Assembly: GCA_965198185.1 (NCBI GenBank)
Contig: CBDAOU010000001.1
Coordinates: 744,001-808,000, forward strand
DNA length: 64,000 nucleotides
Direction: 5' to 3'
DNA from: JAJECS01 sp965198185
GTDB taxonomy: Bacteria; Chloroflexota; UBA11872
Shown here: positions 27,510 to 36,549 of the stretch, one piece after another
How the letters are laid out: every line of letters begins with the position of its first letter
How positions within the stretch are numbered: the first letter of the stretch is position 1
Notes under the pieces: model-generated
The model's database searches: none
Told to the model about the DNA's origin: nothing
The model's input: only the letters and a program-made list of their open reading frames with translations
Position numbers and translations under genes: made by a program

Positions 27510-27710
27510 CTACCCGGCTGGGAACGACAGCACGGCCAGCGCCGCCAGCAGCAGCGCCGGTAGCAGGGTCCAGATGATCTCCGCCGGCCGACTGCCCACG
27601 ACGCCGCGCGCCGCCGTGGAATTCACACGCATGCGCAACGCGGTGACGACAACGGCGGCCTCGACGACGGCCAGGATTCCGACGACGAGCCAAAAGCCTG
27701 GGGTGTGCAT
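27510..27710 (-). CDS. Small two-helix protein resembling the COX2 transmembrane hairpin
   Basis: A 66-residue protein with two hydrophobic helices: WLVVGILAVVEAAVVVTAL and AEIIWTLLPALLLAALAVLS. The second matches the hallmark E-x2-WT-x2-P segment of cytochrome c oxidase subunit II transmembrane domains, but the CuA domain is absent. It ends 16 bases before ctaA on the same strand. It could be a truncated coxB, an assembly partner, or a small oxidase subunit. No clear ribosome-binding site is visible. Confidence 0.6.
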   Translation of the reverse strand: MHTPGFWLVVGILAVVEAAVVVTALRMRVNSTAARGVVGSRPAEIIWTLLPALLLAALAVLSFPAG

Positions 27711-27839
27711 CAGGGCAAGGGTAGCGAGCCGGTACCGGTCGTGGCGGCCGATAACCGCAAGGGCCGCGGGGCACGGTACAAGCGGGAGCGCCGCAGGTCG
27801 AGGGTCGGATCGCCGCCGTTCACCATGAGGGCACGCCGT

Positions 27840-29333
27840 CTACTTGACGAGGCGGGTTTCTGGGTAGAACGCGGCCCATGCGAACCAGAGGTGATTGGCG
27901 TGGACGACCGGCGGCAGTTGTATGCCCTCCAGCGCTCCCGCCACCGCCTCGCCGGCGATCGACCAGGTGGAGCCGGTCTCGCGGTCGGTGAAGGCCCCGT
28001 CCCCAGGCTCGAAGGTCAGGGTGCGGCCGGCGACCTCGCGGCCAAACGCCACCCCCGACCCCACGGCCTTGCCTTCGGCGATGGAGCGGGCGTCCAGCGC
28101 GCTGGCGGTCTCCGGCGACCAGAACACGACGACCGGCACACTGCCCACCACGTCGTTGACGACCCCAACCGATTGCAAGTGGGTGAAGGCGTAGGCCGCG
28201 GCCTCGCCGCCGAGGTCTATGGCCACGACTCGTTCCCCCGACCGCAGCCGGTCATCCACGCGCCCTCGGAACAGAAACGGGCTGCCGCGGGCCGCGTCGT
28301 AGCCGGGATACGGATTGCGCCCGTAGTCGCGGCGGATACCCGTGTCGCGCCCCAGCACCACCCCGTTGGGGAACGACGCCTTGAACTCCGCATACCCGAT
28401 GAGCTGCGCGGGCAGGGGGTCAAGAAAATATCCGGCGAGGTCGCCCACGATGGCCTCGCCGGTGAGCTGCTGCCACCAGGTCTCGGTGAGGTCGTCCCAC
28501 ATGATCAGGTCGCTGTTGCGCAGATTGCCCGACACGCCGAAGCGCATGGTGGCCCCGAGCACGTCGCGGTCGAACACCAACGACGAGTTGCACAGCGGGC
28601 AAAACGTCACGGCCACGGGGCGGCCGCCGACCACGTCGTTCGCGATCTCGTGCCAGGTCAGGATCTGGAGCGGATAGGCGCGAACGTCTCCGTCGTTGGC
28701 GTAGGCCACCACCGGCTCGCGGTCATTGAGCCAGTCGTCCGCCTCTGACGCGGTGACGAACGTGGGCGCGTCGATCGGCGGGATGCCGTCGCGCGGCACC
28801 CCGCCGGAAAGAATGTCCCCGTAGGACACCACGCTGAGGTCGAAGTTCGTCTTCCAGCCGCTGCTCCGCCAGTTTTCGATTCGCCCCAGGTCACGCGGCT
28901 CCGGCGCGATCAGGCGCGGCTCGCGTCGAGCGACGACGCTCCCCGGCAGGGTGATGGCCCCGCCGGCCAGGACGACGTCGGCCGCCTGAACCGGCGTGGC
29001 CGTGGGCGACGGCGCAGCAGTGGGCGCTGGGGTCGTCGGTGCGGGAGTGTCGGGCGCCGCGATCGTCGCTGCGGGCGTGGCCGGTGGCGGCGTGCTCGGC
29101 GGCGCGGTGGTGGGCGCTGGGGTCGGCGGCGGTGATGGAACCGGTGTAGCGGCTGCGACCGGCGTTGACGCCGGCGCCGGCGTAGTCGGACTTGCGGACG
29201 GCGTGGACGTGTCCTCGGTGGTGGTGGACGACTCACCGCAGGCGGTCAGCAGCGCCGTCGCGCCGCCGCCGAGGGCGATAGCGGCAGCGCCGCTCAGCAG
29301 CCGGCGGCGGGTGAGTTCCGGGGGTCTTTTCAT
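27840..29333 (-). CDS. DUF3179 domain lipoprotein with Tat-type signal
   Basis: The 497-residue protein starts MKRPPELTRRRLLSGAA, a twin-arginine-like signal, and has a lipobox LLTAC near residue 32, then a Thr/Pro/Ala-rich linker to about residue 115. The remainder is a DUF3179 domain: GIPPIDAPTFVTASEADDWL, TWHEIANDVVGGRPVAVTFCPLCNSS with its Cys pair, DRDVLGATMRFGVSGNLR and ETWWQQLTGEAIVG. The domain's function is unknown. It should be anchored outside the cytoplasmic membrane. It lies alone between the cta genes and a NifU-like gene on the same strand. Confidence 0.88.
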   Translation of the reverse strand: MKRPPELTRRRLLSGAAAIALGGGATALLTACGESSTTTEDTSTPSASPTTPAPASTPVAAATPVPSPPPTPAPTTAPPSTPPPATPAATIAAPDTPAPTTPAPTAAPSPTATPVQAADVVLAGGAITLPGSVVARREPRLIAPEPRDLGRIENWRSSGWKTNFDLSVVSYGDILSGGVPRDGIPPIDAPTFVTASEADDWLNDREPVVAYANDGDVRAYPLQILTWHEIANDVVGGRPVAVTFCPLCNSSLVFDRDVLGATMRFGVSGNLRNSDLIMWDDLTETWWQQLTGEAIVGDLAGYFLDPLPAQLIGYAEFKASFPNGVVLGRDTGIRRDYGRNPYPGYDAARGSPFLFRGRVDDRLRSGERVVAIDLGGEAAAYAFTHLQSVGVVNDVVGSVPVVVFWSPETASALDARSIAEGKAVGSGVAFGREVAGRTLTFEPGDGAFTDRETGSTWSIAGEAVAGALEGIQLPPVVHANHLWFAWAAFYPETRLVK

Positions 29334-29424
29334 ATGGCGATCATGGATCGTGGCGGCGACTGTCCGGTTCTCTCGACCCTACGTCAGCGTTGGCGTGACG
29401 GTCGGGAAGTTACCGGACATAGCG

Positions 29425-29670
29425 TTAGGCCGACGCGTTCGCGATTAGCTCGACCCCGCGCGCAGCGCCCAGCATGCGCAGCGGCGTCTCGATGGCGAGA
29501 TCCAGCGTCATCATGCGGCGCGGGCAGGTCGCGCAGGCGCCGGTGAGTTCCAGCCGCACGTAGCCGTCCGGCGTGGCGCCCAGGTACCTAAGCCCGCCGC
29601 CGTCGACTGCCATCTGCGTGGCCGCCTGCGCCAGCACCTGCGCCACCGCTGCCGCCGCGACGCTCACCAC
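29425..29670 (-). CDS. NifU C-terminal-like Fe-S scaffold domain protein
   Basis: An 81-residue protein consisting only of the NifU C-terminal (Nfu-type) domain. The ligand motif GACATCPRRMMTL fits GxCxxCPxSxxTL, and the rest follows the family pattern (LGATPDGYVRLELTG). It would carry or transfer Fe-S clusters in the cytoplasm. The GTG start at 29670 (or 29667) overlaps the stop of the ggt gene, so it is translationally coupled to it. It complements the isc-type genes at 55.6-57.8 kb. Confidence 0.82.
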   Translation of the reverse strand: MVSVAAAAVAQVLAQAATQMAVDGGGLRYLGATPDGYVRLELTGACATCPRRMMTLDLAIETPLRMLGAARGVELIANASA

Positions 29671-31355
29671 GCGCGCGCCTCGGCGGCGTGAAAGATGTCC
29701 ACCCCGCCTCGCAGCGAGCCGTCCGGCGCTGCAAGGATCGCCACTGGGCTGGCGAACGCCGATTGCTCCGGATGGGGCGGCGTCTGCACCTCCCAGCCGC
29801 GCGCCCGCAGGTTCTCGATCGCCGCGTCGCCCAGCCGGGCGTCAGCGGTGACCCACGGCGTGCTCGCATCGACGCGCGGTGCGTCGATGGCTTCCTGCGC
29901 GCTCATCCGGTGATCGACGACGTGGGAAATCAGCTGCGAGACGCAGTTGGTGATGCGGCGGCCGCCGGACGCGCCCACGGCCAGCAGCGGGCGACCGCCC
30001 CGCGTGACGATGGCGGGCGTCATGTTGTTGAGGCCGAAGGAGCGCGGCCGCAGCGAGTTGGGGCGCCCCGGTCGCGGGTCGAACCACCACATGCCGTCGT
30101 TCCAGCAGATGCCGGTGCCGCGGGGCACGATCTCCGAGCCCCAGGCCCCGCCCAGGGTGTTGGTCAGCGACACGAAGGTGCCGTCGCCGTCCGCGGTGCA
30201 CAGGTGCGTGGTGGAGGAGTCGCCTTTCTGGCGCTCGAGCTCGCGGTCGGACGCCATGTACGCCCAGGGATCGCCCGCGCCGCCGGTCGTTGAAGCACGT
30301 TGCGGGTCGATCAGTGCGGCCTGCGCCCGCGCGTGCTCTTTTCCGACCAACTCCGCCCACGGCGCGTCGACCCTAGCCGGATCGCCCATGTGGACGAACC
30401 GATCGACCTGGGCCAGCCGCGATGCCCAGGCAAAGGCGTGCAGGCGGTCGGGATCGGTCTGGCTCCCGGTTCCGTCGTACGCCTGCTCGAAGATGTTGAG
30501 CGTGCCGATGGTCTGCGGCCCCGCGCCGCCAGGGCCGGGCGTGATGACGGAGGTGTCGCGATATGCCATTTCAAGTGGCTCCATCGCCCAGGCGCGGTAC
30601 TGCGCCAGGTCGTCGCGGCGCAGCGCGCCGCCGTTGGCCACGCAGTCGTCCGCGATGGCCTTGGACAGGTCGCCCCGATAGAAGGCGTCCGGCCCGTCCC
30701 GCGCCACGGTGTCCAGGCTGTCGGCCAATTCCGGCTGCACCAGCAGCGGCGTTTCTCCCACGTCGGCGCGCGGCGGCCCGCCGTCCGCGTAGTAGACGCG
30801 CCCCAGCTCGGCGTGGCGCTGCCCGGCGGCCGTGTGGCGGCCCATCTGCAGCAGGTCGAACCACGTCAGCCGCGACCCTCGACGCGCCAGCTCCACCGCC
30901 GGCTCAATCAGCGTGCGCCACGGCAGCCGCCCGTGACGCTCGTGCAGCAGCGCCAATCCCGCGACCGCGCCTGGAATCGACATCGCCGACCAGCCGATCA
31001 GGTTCGCGTCGTCCACCACCCCCGGCCAGAGAAAGGCGCCGACGGCCTCCCGGCCGTCCAGCGGGTAGCGGTCGGGCGTGGCCAGGGCGGGCGACTGCAT
31101 GGGAAAGGCCACCACGTCGGCGCCCGCCGGTCCGGCCACCACGGCATACCCCCCGCCGCCGATGCCGCTCGACCACGGCTCGGCCACGCCGACGGCAAAG
31201 GCAGCCGCAACCGCCGCGTCCACCGCGTTGCCCCCGGCTTTGAGGGTTTCCAGGCCAACCGCGCTGGCCTCGGGATGCTTGGTGGCGACCAGGCCGCGCG
31301 ACCCTTCCACCTCGGATTTGTGGATCGAGACCTGCGTGCGGGTGGGATCCATCAT
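29664..31355 (-). CDS. ggt: Gamma-glutamyltransferase family protein
   Basis: The 563-residue protein follows the GGT fold: LKAGGNAVDAAVAAAFAVGVAEPWSSGIGGGGYAVV in the large-subunit part, and the autocleavage region DSSTTHLCTADGDGTFVSLTNTLGG, in which the Thr after Ser-Ser-Thr is the expected catalytic nucleophile (usual GTTH). A C-terminal NNMTPAIV and GASGGRRITNCVSQL are also conserved. No signal peptide is seen, so a cytoplasmic hydrolase role is possible. The start overlaps the prs stop (ATGA), so prs, ggt and the NifU-like gene form one unit. Confidence 0.87.
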   Translation of the reverse strand: MMDPTRTQVSIHKSEVEGSRGLVATKHPEASAVGLETLKAGGNAVDAAVAAAFAVGVAEPWSSGIGGGGYAVVAGPAGADVVAFPMQSPALATPDRYPLDGREAVGAFLWPGVVDDANLIGWSAMSIPGAVAGLALLHERHGRLPWRTLIEPAVELARRGSRLTWFDLLQMGRHTAAGQRHAELGRVYYADGGPPRADVGETPLLVQPELADSLDTVARDGPDAFYRGDLSKAIADDCVANGGALRRDDLAQYRAWAMEPLEMAYRDTSVITPGPGGAGPQTIGTLNIFEQAYDGTGSQTDPDRLHAFAWASRLAQVDRFVHMGDPARVDAPWAELVGKEHARAQAALIDPQRASTTGGAGDPWAYMASDRELERQKGDSSTTHLCTADGDGTFVSLTNTLGGAWGSEIVPRGTGICWNDGMWWFDPRPGRPNSLRPRSFGLNNMTPAIVTRGGRPLLAVGASGGRRITNCVSQLISHVVDHRMSAQEAIDAPRVDASTPWVTADARLGDAAIENLRARGWEVQTPPHPEQSAFASPVAILAAPDGSLRGGVDIFHAAEARAW

Positions 31356-32308
31356 GCAACCACGGATTCCGCGAAGAGCGCGCTCACCGATTCACCGGTA
31401 TGGATGCGCCGAATCGCCTCGGCCAGCAGGGGAGCAACCGAAAGCACGCGAATCTTGCCCAGGGGACGGCCCGGCTCCAGCGGAATGCTATCGGTCACCA
31501 CCATCTCTTCAAGCGGCGACGCCTCCACCATTTCGTAGGCCTCTTCCGTAAAGACCGGGTGGACGCAGGCGGCGTAGACGGCCCGCGGCGATTGCTTCAC
31601 GATTTCGCGCAGGCCCTCGCGTATGGACTGCCCGGTTACCACCTCGTCCTCCACGTAGAGCACCGTTCGTCCGCCCACGTCGCCGACCAGCCCGCGAACC
31701 ATGACCTCGGCGGTGAGGGGGTCGCGAAACTTGTCCAGCACGGCCAGCGGCGCTCGCAGGCGGCGCGCGCACTCGCTGGCGGTCTTGATGCGGCCGGTAT
31801 CGCCCACCACCACCAGATCGTCGAATCCCAGGTCTTCAAAGTAGCGCGTGAGCAGCGGCATTCCGGTCAAGTGGTCGCTGGGGATGCTGAAGAATCCGCC
31901 GATCTGTTCGGCGTGCAGGTCCAGCGTGAGCACACGGTTGGCGCCGGCCGTTGCCAGCAGGTCGGCGACGAGGCGCGCCGTGATCGCCACCCGCGGCTGA
32001 TCCTTCTTGTCAGACCGCATATAGGGAAAATACGGCACAACGGCCGTCACGCGCGCGGCCGAGGCGCGGCGCAACGCATCGATGGTGATGAAGAGCTCCA
32101 TCACGGACTGGTTGACCGGCCGGCCCGAGGTCTGGACCACGAATACGTCCCCCTCGCGCACGTTTTCCAGCACGCGGACAAAGGTGTTGTCGTTGCCGTA
32201 CTCAAAGGTCTCCATGGCGCCGGGCTCGCAGCCCAACTCGCGGCAGATTCCCTCGGTCAACTCGGGGTGCCCGCGGCAACCAAAAACCATCAGCCCGTTA
32301 CCGTGCAC
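31352..32308 (-). CDS. prs: Ribose-phosphate pyrophosphokinase
   Basis: A protein of about 318 residues that makes PRPP from ribose-5-phosphate and ATP. The ATP loop region SDKKDQPRVAITARLVADLL, the metal-binding LTLDLHAEQIGGFF and the flexible loop are visible; the PRPP-binding loop reads VLYVEDEVVTGQS instead of the usual DD-x2-DTGGT, a notable departure that could alter activity or regulation. GTG 32308 is chosen because GGGAGG lies upstream; ATG 32290 is an alternative. The gene overlaps ggt by four bases. Confidence 0.87.
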   Translation of the reverse strand: MHGNGLMVFGCRGHPELTEGICRELGCEPGAMETFEYGNDNTFVRVLENVREGDVFVVQTSGRPVNQSVMELFITIDALRRASAARVTAVVPYFPYMRSDKKDQPRVAITARLVADLLATAGANRVLTLDLHAEQIGGFFSIPSDHLTGMPLLTRYFEDLGFDDLVVVGDTGRIKTASECARRLRAPLAVLDKFRDPLTAEVMVRGLVGDVGGRTVLYVEDEVVTGQSIREGLREIVKQSPRAVYAACVHPVFTEEAYEMVEASPLEEMVVTDSIPLEPGRPLGKIRVLSVAPLLAEAIRRIHTGESVSALFAESVVA

Positions 32309-32338
32309 GCTCAAACGCCTCCCATGGAGAGCCACCGG

Positions 32339-32782
32339 TCAGCGGATGGGGTCGTAGCACACGGTGACCGGAACGGGGCTGTGGCGCAGCACGTGCGTCG
32401 CCGTGAATCCCAGATCGCACTCGTGCTGACCCAGGAAGCGGTGCGCGCCGACCACGATGGACGCCGCATCGTGGCGCAGCGCTGCCGCGATGATTGCCGT
32501 GCTCGCGGCCCGCGCCTGACACACCTCGGATTCCACCTTCACCCGTCGATCGCCCACGTGCTTCTCGGCCGCCGCCAGGATGGCCTCGGCCCGCACCAAC
32601 GCTTGTTCGTCTGACGTTTCCAGCGGTCGCTGATGGCCGACCTCGATCACGTTTAGCAGCAGCAGGGGCCGTCGGTGCCGTCGTGCCAGCAGCGACGCGG
32701 TGCTGGTGACGACCTCGTCCATATGCCCACCGTTGACAGCCGCCGCAACCGGTCCCTGGCCGTCTCCGTCCACGATGGCCAC
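32339..32782 (-). CDS. Universal stress protein UspA family
   Basis: A single-domain, 147-residue UspA-fold protein. Characteristic pieces are RPLLLLNVIEVG, the central AEAILAAAEKHVG helix, and SIVVGAHRFLGQHECDLGFTATHVLRHSPVPVTVCY, corresponding to the nucleotide-binding G-x2-G-x9-G-S region in weakened form (AHRFLG replaces the usual GxxGxG), so ATP binding is uncertain. The GTG start lies seven bases after recA, suggesting co-transcription with it. Confidence 0.8.
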   Translation of the reverse strand: MAIVDGDGQGPVAAAVNGGHMDEVVTSTASLLARRHRRPLLLLNVIEVGHQRPLETSDEQALVRAEAILAAAEKHVGDRRVKVESEVCQARAASTAIIAAALRHDAASIVVGAHRFLGQHECDLGFTATHVLRHSPVPVTVCYDPIR

Positions 32783-32788
32783 CGCCGC

Positions 32789-33814
32789 CTAGCTGGCGGC
32801 CGCCGCCACCGCCTCGTCCTCGGCGGCCGGGCCCAGCGTCGCCGCCCGCACCGCTTGATCGACATTTGCCGCCAAGTCCGCGTTCTCGCGCAGGAACGTC
32901 TTGGCGTTCTCGCGTCCCATGCCGAGCCGCGTGCCGTCGTAGGAGTAGTGGGCGCCGCTCTTGGTCAGGATCCCCTGGTCGACGCCGAGGTCCAGCAGGT
33001 CGCCCTCGCGGGAGATGCCCGTGCCGTACATCATGTCGAACTCCGCCGTGCGGAACGGCGGCGCGACCTTGTTCTTCACCACGCGCACCCGCGTGCGAGC
33101 GCCCACGCTTTCGGTGCCGACCTTGATGGCCCCGATGCGCCGAATGTCGAGCCGCACCGAGGCGTAGAACTTCAGCGCGCGCCCGCCGGGCGTGGTCTCC
33201 GGGTTGCCGAACATCACGCCGATCTTCTCGCGCAGCTGGTTGATGAAGATGACGATGGTGCGCGAGCGACTGATGTTCGCCGTGAGCTTGCGCATGGCCT
33301 GCGACATGAGCCGCGCCTGCAAGCCCACCTGCATGTCGCCCATGTCGCCCTCGATCTCGGCCCGCGGCACCAGGGCGGCCACCGAGTCCACCACGATGAT
33401 GTCCACTGCATTGCTGCGCACGAAGACGTCCGTGATCTCCAGCGCCTCTTCGCCCGTGTTCGGCTGCGAGACGATCAGATCGGCGATGTTGACGCCGAGC
33501 TTTTCGGCGTAGGCCGGGTCCAGCGCGTGCTCCACGTCCGTGAACACCGCCGTGCCTCCCGCGCGCTGCACTTCGGCCACCACGTGCAGCGCCAGCGTGG
33601 TCTTGCCCGAGCTCTCCGGGCCGAAGATCTCGACCACGCGGCCCCGCGGCAGCCCGCCCACGCCCAGGGCGAGATCGATGCTCAGCGAGCCGGTGGAGAC
33701 GACCGGAATCGGCTCGCGGGCCTGGTCGTTCATGCGCATGACCGAGCCGGCGCCGAACTTGCGCTCGATCTGCGCGATGGCCGAATCGATGGCGCCCGAG
33801 CGCTCGTCAGACAT
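32789..33814 (-). CDS. recA: Recombinase RecA
   Basis: The 341-residue RecA has Walker A GPESSGKTT, Walker B VDIIVVDSVAALVP, the L1 segment VGLQARLMSQAMRKL and L2 around INQLREKIGVMFGNPETTPGG, then the C-terminal domain with LLDLGVDQGILTKSG. It drives homologous recombination and SOS induction. ATG 33814 has GGAGAGG nearby; the longer upstream frame is unsupported. No SOS box is recognised upstream. uspA follows after seven bases. Confidence 0.98.
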   Translation of the reverse strand: MSDERSGAIDSAIAQIERKFGAGSVMRMNDQAREPIPVVSTGSLSIDLALGVGGLPRGRVVEIFGPESSGKTTLALHVVAEVQRAGGTAVFTDVEHALDPAYAEKLGVNIADLIVSQPNTGEEALEITDVFVRSNAVDIIVVDSVAALVPRAEIEGDMGDMQVGLQARLMSQAMRKLTANISRSRTIVIFINQLREKIGVMFGNPETTPGGRALKFYASVRLDIRRIGAIKVGTESVGARTRVRVVKNKVAPPFRTAEFDMMYGTGISREGDLLDLGVDQGILTKSGAHYSYDGTRLGMGRENAKTFLRENADLAANVDQAVRAATLGPAAEDEAVAAAAS

Positions 33815-33959
33815 GGGTTTCCTCTCCGCGCACCAGGCGCCCACCGCGCCGCGTCATGGTAACCGAGGGGCCGCGCCCAAGCATCCGACGACGACGCCGG
33901 TTGCCGTCACCGTGGCGGCGGGCTAGCTTGCAGCACGGCTCCAATCCGAGGCCCTCGCG

Positions 33960-35003
33960 ATGCTTCCGACGACGATGACCGCCGCCGTGCTCCACGGACC
34001 CGGCGACTTGCGTATCGAGACCCGCCCCGTCCCCGCCGTCGAGCCCAACGACGTGGCCGTGGACGTGGCGTTTTGCGGCATCTGCGGCACGGACCTGCAC
34101 TACTGGGACGGCTGGACCTTCGACGCCTGGCTGCCCAACTACGACCAGCCCTGGGTGCCGGGCCACGAGTTCACGGGCACGGTGGTGGCGGTCGGCAGCG
34201 CGGTGCCGAGCCTAAAGGTGGGCGACCGCGTGGTGGTCGAGCCGCGGACGCCCTGCCAGACGTGTGCGCCCTGCCGCAAGGGCCTGTTGAACTTCTGCAC
34301 CAGCATGCGCGGCATGCGCGGCAGCGGGGCCTGGGCCGAGTACACCGTCGTGGACCACCGCAACGTCGTGCGGTTCCCCGACCACCTGGACCCGCAACTG
34401 GTCAGCCTCACGGAGCCCCTAGGCTGCGTGCTGCGCGGGTTCGACCGCATCGACATCGCCGCCGGCGACTTCGTGTTCGTGGCCGGGGCCGGGCCGATCG
34501 GCCTGCTGGCCATGCAGATGGCCAAGCACAGTGGGGCCGCCCGTGTGCTGGTCAGCGAGCCCCATCCTTCGCGCCGCGATCTGGTGGCGGAGCTGGGCGC
34601 CGACGCCATCCTGGACCCGACCACCGACGACGTGCCCGCGGCGGTGCGCGCCGCCACGCGCGGTCTCGGCGCCGACGTCTGCATCGAGGCCGCCGGCGCC
34701 AATCCGGCCTTTCAGGCCTGCATCGACTCGGTGCGCGACAGCGGCACGATTCTGGTGCTGAGCCTGGCAAACCCGGATGCGACCTTCGACCTCAAGCCCT
34801 ACGACCTGTTCTCGCACGAGCTGCGCATCGTGGGCAGCAACACCCGCCTCAACACCTTCCAGCGCGCCCTGGACCTCGTGCCGCTGCTGGACCTGGAGCC
34901 CATCGTGACCGAGGTACTGCCGCTAACCGAGGCGGTCAATGGCGTGCGCCGCGCCAAGGCCGGCGAAGGCGGCAAGATCGTGCTGGACTGCCGCGGAGGC
35001 TAG
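33960..35003 (+). CDS. Zinc-dependent medium-chain alcohol/polyol dehydrogenase
   Basis: A 347-residue MDR protein. Catalytic zinc ligands appear in FCGICGTDLHYW and GHEFTGTVVAVG; the structural zinc site has four Cys in PCQTCAPCRKGLLNFC; the Rossmann loop is GAGPIGLLAMQMAK followed by SEPHPSRRDLV. Sequence style is that of threonine/sorbitol dehydrogenases, with the usual ADIxIEAAG-like segment as ADVCIEAAGANPAF. The precise substrate is unknown. The gene is divergent from recA and stands alone, with about 50 bases to the next open frame. Confidence 0.9.
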   Translation: MLPTTMTAAVLHGPGDLRIETRPVPAVEPNDVAVDVAFCGICGTDLHYWDGWTFDAWLPNYDQPWVPGHEFTGTVVAVGSAVPSLKVGDRVVVEPRTPCQTCAPCRKGLLNFCTSMRGMRGSGAWAEYTVVDHRNVVRFPDHLDPQLVSLTEPLGCVLRGFDRIDIAAGDFVFVAGAGPIGLLAMQMAKHSGAARVLVSEPHPSRRDLVAELGADAILDPTTDDVPAAVRAATRGLGADVCIEAAGANPAFQACIDSVRDSGTILVLSLANPDATFDLKPYDLFSHELRIVGSNTRLNTFQRALDLVPLLDLEPIVTEVLPLTEAVNGVRRAKAGEGGKIVLDCRGG

Positions 35004-35140
35004 CCTTTGTTCCCGGCCACGTCGTTGACCGCGCGTAGGTCGCACTAGGCCGATGGAGCGGCTAGGCGGACCTCGACTGAATCGCGCCGGCCTAATTGCC
35101 GCCCTGGCGCTGCTCCCGCTCACACCGCTCGTGACCGTCG

Positions 35141-36022
35141 GTGGTCTACCGGCTCACCTTCGGCACTGGCATGCCGTCATCCACGGGGAATGGGGGCGAC
35201 CTGAATCCCTACATAGTCATATGGACCGCCATGCTCGTGGGGTTTGCCGTGGCTCTGGTCCCACCAGGACTGATTCTGATGCGAAGACCCGACGCTGACG
35301 CTACCTGGGCGCTGGGGATGATGACCATTGCAGTGGGCCTCATCGGGGTGGCCTATGCCGCCGCCTGGCTTGTCGTGCATTCGCCCGACATCTCACCTCG
35401 CTGGATTCGTATGCTTCCAGCCCTGAGCATCGTGCCGACGGCAGCGGGAATCCTTTTGATGCGCAAGCGAGGGATTTCCGCCGTAGAGGCGATGGGCATT
35501 CTGGCCATCGCGCTCGGTGTCGTTGGCGCTATCGACTACTTTCCACAGATTCCTTCCCCATTAACAGGAGAAGCGCCATTGTGGCTGTTTGTCGGACGGT
35601 TCTCTCAGGCAATAGCCCTGGGCATAGTGCCGGCGGCAGTGGGAATCCGGTTGCTGCGCAAGAGAGAAATCTCCGCCGTACAGGCATTGGGCAATCTGGC
35701 CATGGCGCTCGGCGTCATTGGGGCTGTCTACTACTTTCCCTCGACTTTCTTCCTACTGGCACCAGACGCGCAAATGCTAGAGGTGTCATTGGCACAGCTT
35801 GTCTCGTTTCTCACCAAGGCTATATCGCTGAGTATCGCGCCGCTAATCGTTGGCGCAGTGTTGATGCGAAACAATGATATTTCCACGGTAAAGATGCTCG
35901 GCATACTAGTCATCATGTCAGGTGTCGTCTGGTCTATCCATAAGTCTGGTTGGTCCATCGCAACACTTATGCGTCTAGATGAATGGGAATCCCTCATGAA
36001 GACGGATGAATCGTACGCCTGA
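35141..36022 (+). CDS. Repetitive polytopic membrane protein, N-terminal part
   Basis: A 293-residue hydrophobic protein of unknown family made of four imperfect ~70-residue units. Each unit has P-x3-GI(L)LMR(K/R), a short polar turn with ISA(V)-(E/Q)A, and MGILAIALGV(V/I)GA followed by a second helix; the clearest pair is around 35420-35530 and 35610-35740. About eight membrane segments are expected. Composition is clearly lower in GC than the neighbours. The frame ends at a TGA at 36020, and similar units continue beyond in another frame, so the gene may be broken. Confidence 0.6.
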   Translation: MVYRLTFGTGMPSSTGNGGDLNPYIVIWTAMLVGFAVALVPPGLILMRRPDADATWALGMMTIAVGLIGVAYAAAWLVVHSPDISPRWIRMLPALSIVPTAAGILLMRKRGISAVEAMGILAIALGVVGAIDYFPQIPSPLTGEAPLWLFVGRFSQAIALGIVPAAVGIRLLRKREISAVQALGNLAMALGVIGAVYYFPSTFFLLAPDAQMLEVSLAQLVSFLTKAISLSIAPLIVGAVLMRNNDISTVKMLGILVIMSGVVWSIHKSGWSIATLMRLDEWESLMKTDESYA

Positions 36023-36038
36023 TTTGTCGTAAGAGCAG

Positions 36039-36494
36039 TTGTGGAATTTGCAACGGTCGCGGCCTTGGCTGCGGGATCGACAGCTCGCCGGGATACTGAT
36101 GGTCCGAAGGGACGATCTGTCCGTCGTCTCGGCGTCGGGATTGATAGCTATCGTGGCTGGCATCATTGGGGCGGTATATGTCGTATCTATACTGGCATCT
36201 ATCTTGCTATTAGATCTATTGAATCTGTGGGTGATTGCCTACGAATATAGTATTGATAGTTTAATCTTTACCTTAGTGCCATTGATCGTCGCGGTTAGCG
36301 TGGTTCCTGTGAGCGCCGGCATCATCCAGATGCGAAAAACGCATGCTTCCGGAATCTGGGCGCTCGGCCACACGGCCGTTGTGTGCGGCGTCGTCGGGAC
36401 GACGTACAGCGCAGTGCAGCTGTTCGCCTTGGGCCCTCCGCCTTATAGGGACATTGTCGGGATAGTTCTGCCGTGGACGGCCTGGCTGCCCTGA
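36039..36494 (+). CDS. Repetitive membrane protein, continuation in another frame
   Basis: This 151-residue frame contains two more copies of the repeat: LAGILMVRRDDLSVVSASG and VVPVSAGIIQMRKTHASG, each followed by a hydrophobic stretch with G(I/V)(I/V)GAVY or GVVGTTYS. Read in the frame of the upstream gene, the bases between the TGA and about 36085 encode FVVRAVVEFATVAALAAGS, which fits as the missing helix of a unit. So the two frames probably belong to one gene of six units with a nonsense change and a shift. No start codon in this frame is convincing. Confidence 0.5.
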   Translation: MWNLQRSRPWLRDRQLAGILMVRRDDLSVVSASGLIAIVAGIIGAVYVVSILASILLLDLLNLWVIAYEYSIDSLIFTLVPLIVAVSVVPVSAGIIQMRKTHASGIWALGHTAVVCGVVGTTYSAVQLFALGPPPYRDIVGIVLPWTAWLP

Positions 36495-36549
36495 AGACCG
36501 CTCTGCCTACAATGCGCCCCCACCCGTAGGAGCGAGAAAAGACCCGCGC

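Noticed and set aside
34073..35038. Second-frame open reading frame inside the zinc dehydrogenase
   Set aside because: Shifted by one from a gene with complete zinc and Rossmann motifs; Arg/Gly-rich product without homology.
36020..36022. In-frame TGA in the repeat membrane protein as a second selenocysteine codon
   Set aside because: No redox motif around it, no hairpin at SECIS distance, and a frame change follows shortly, so a nonsense or sequence error is simpler.
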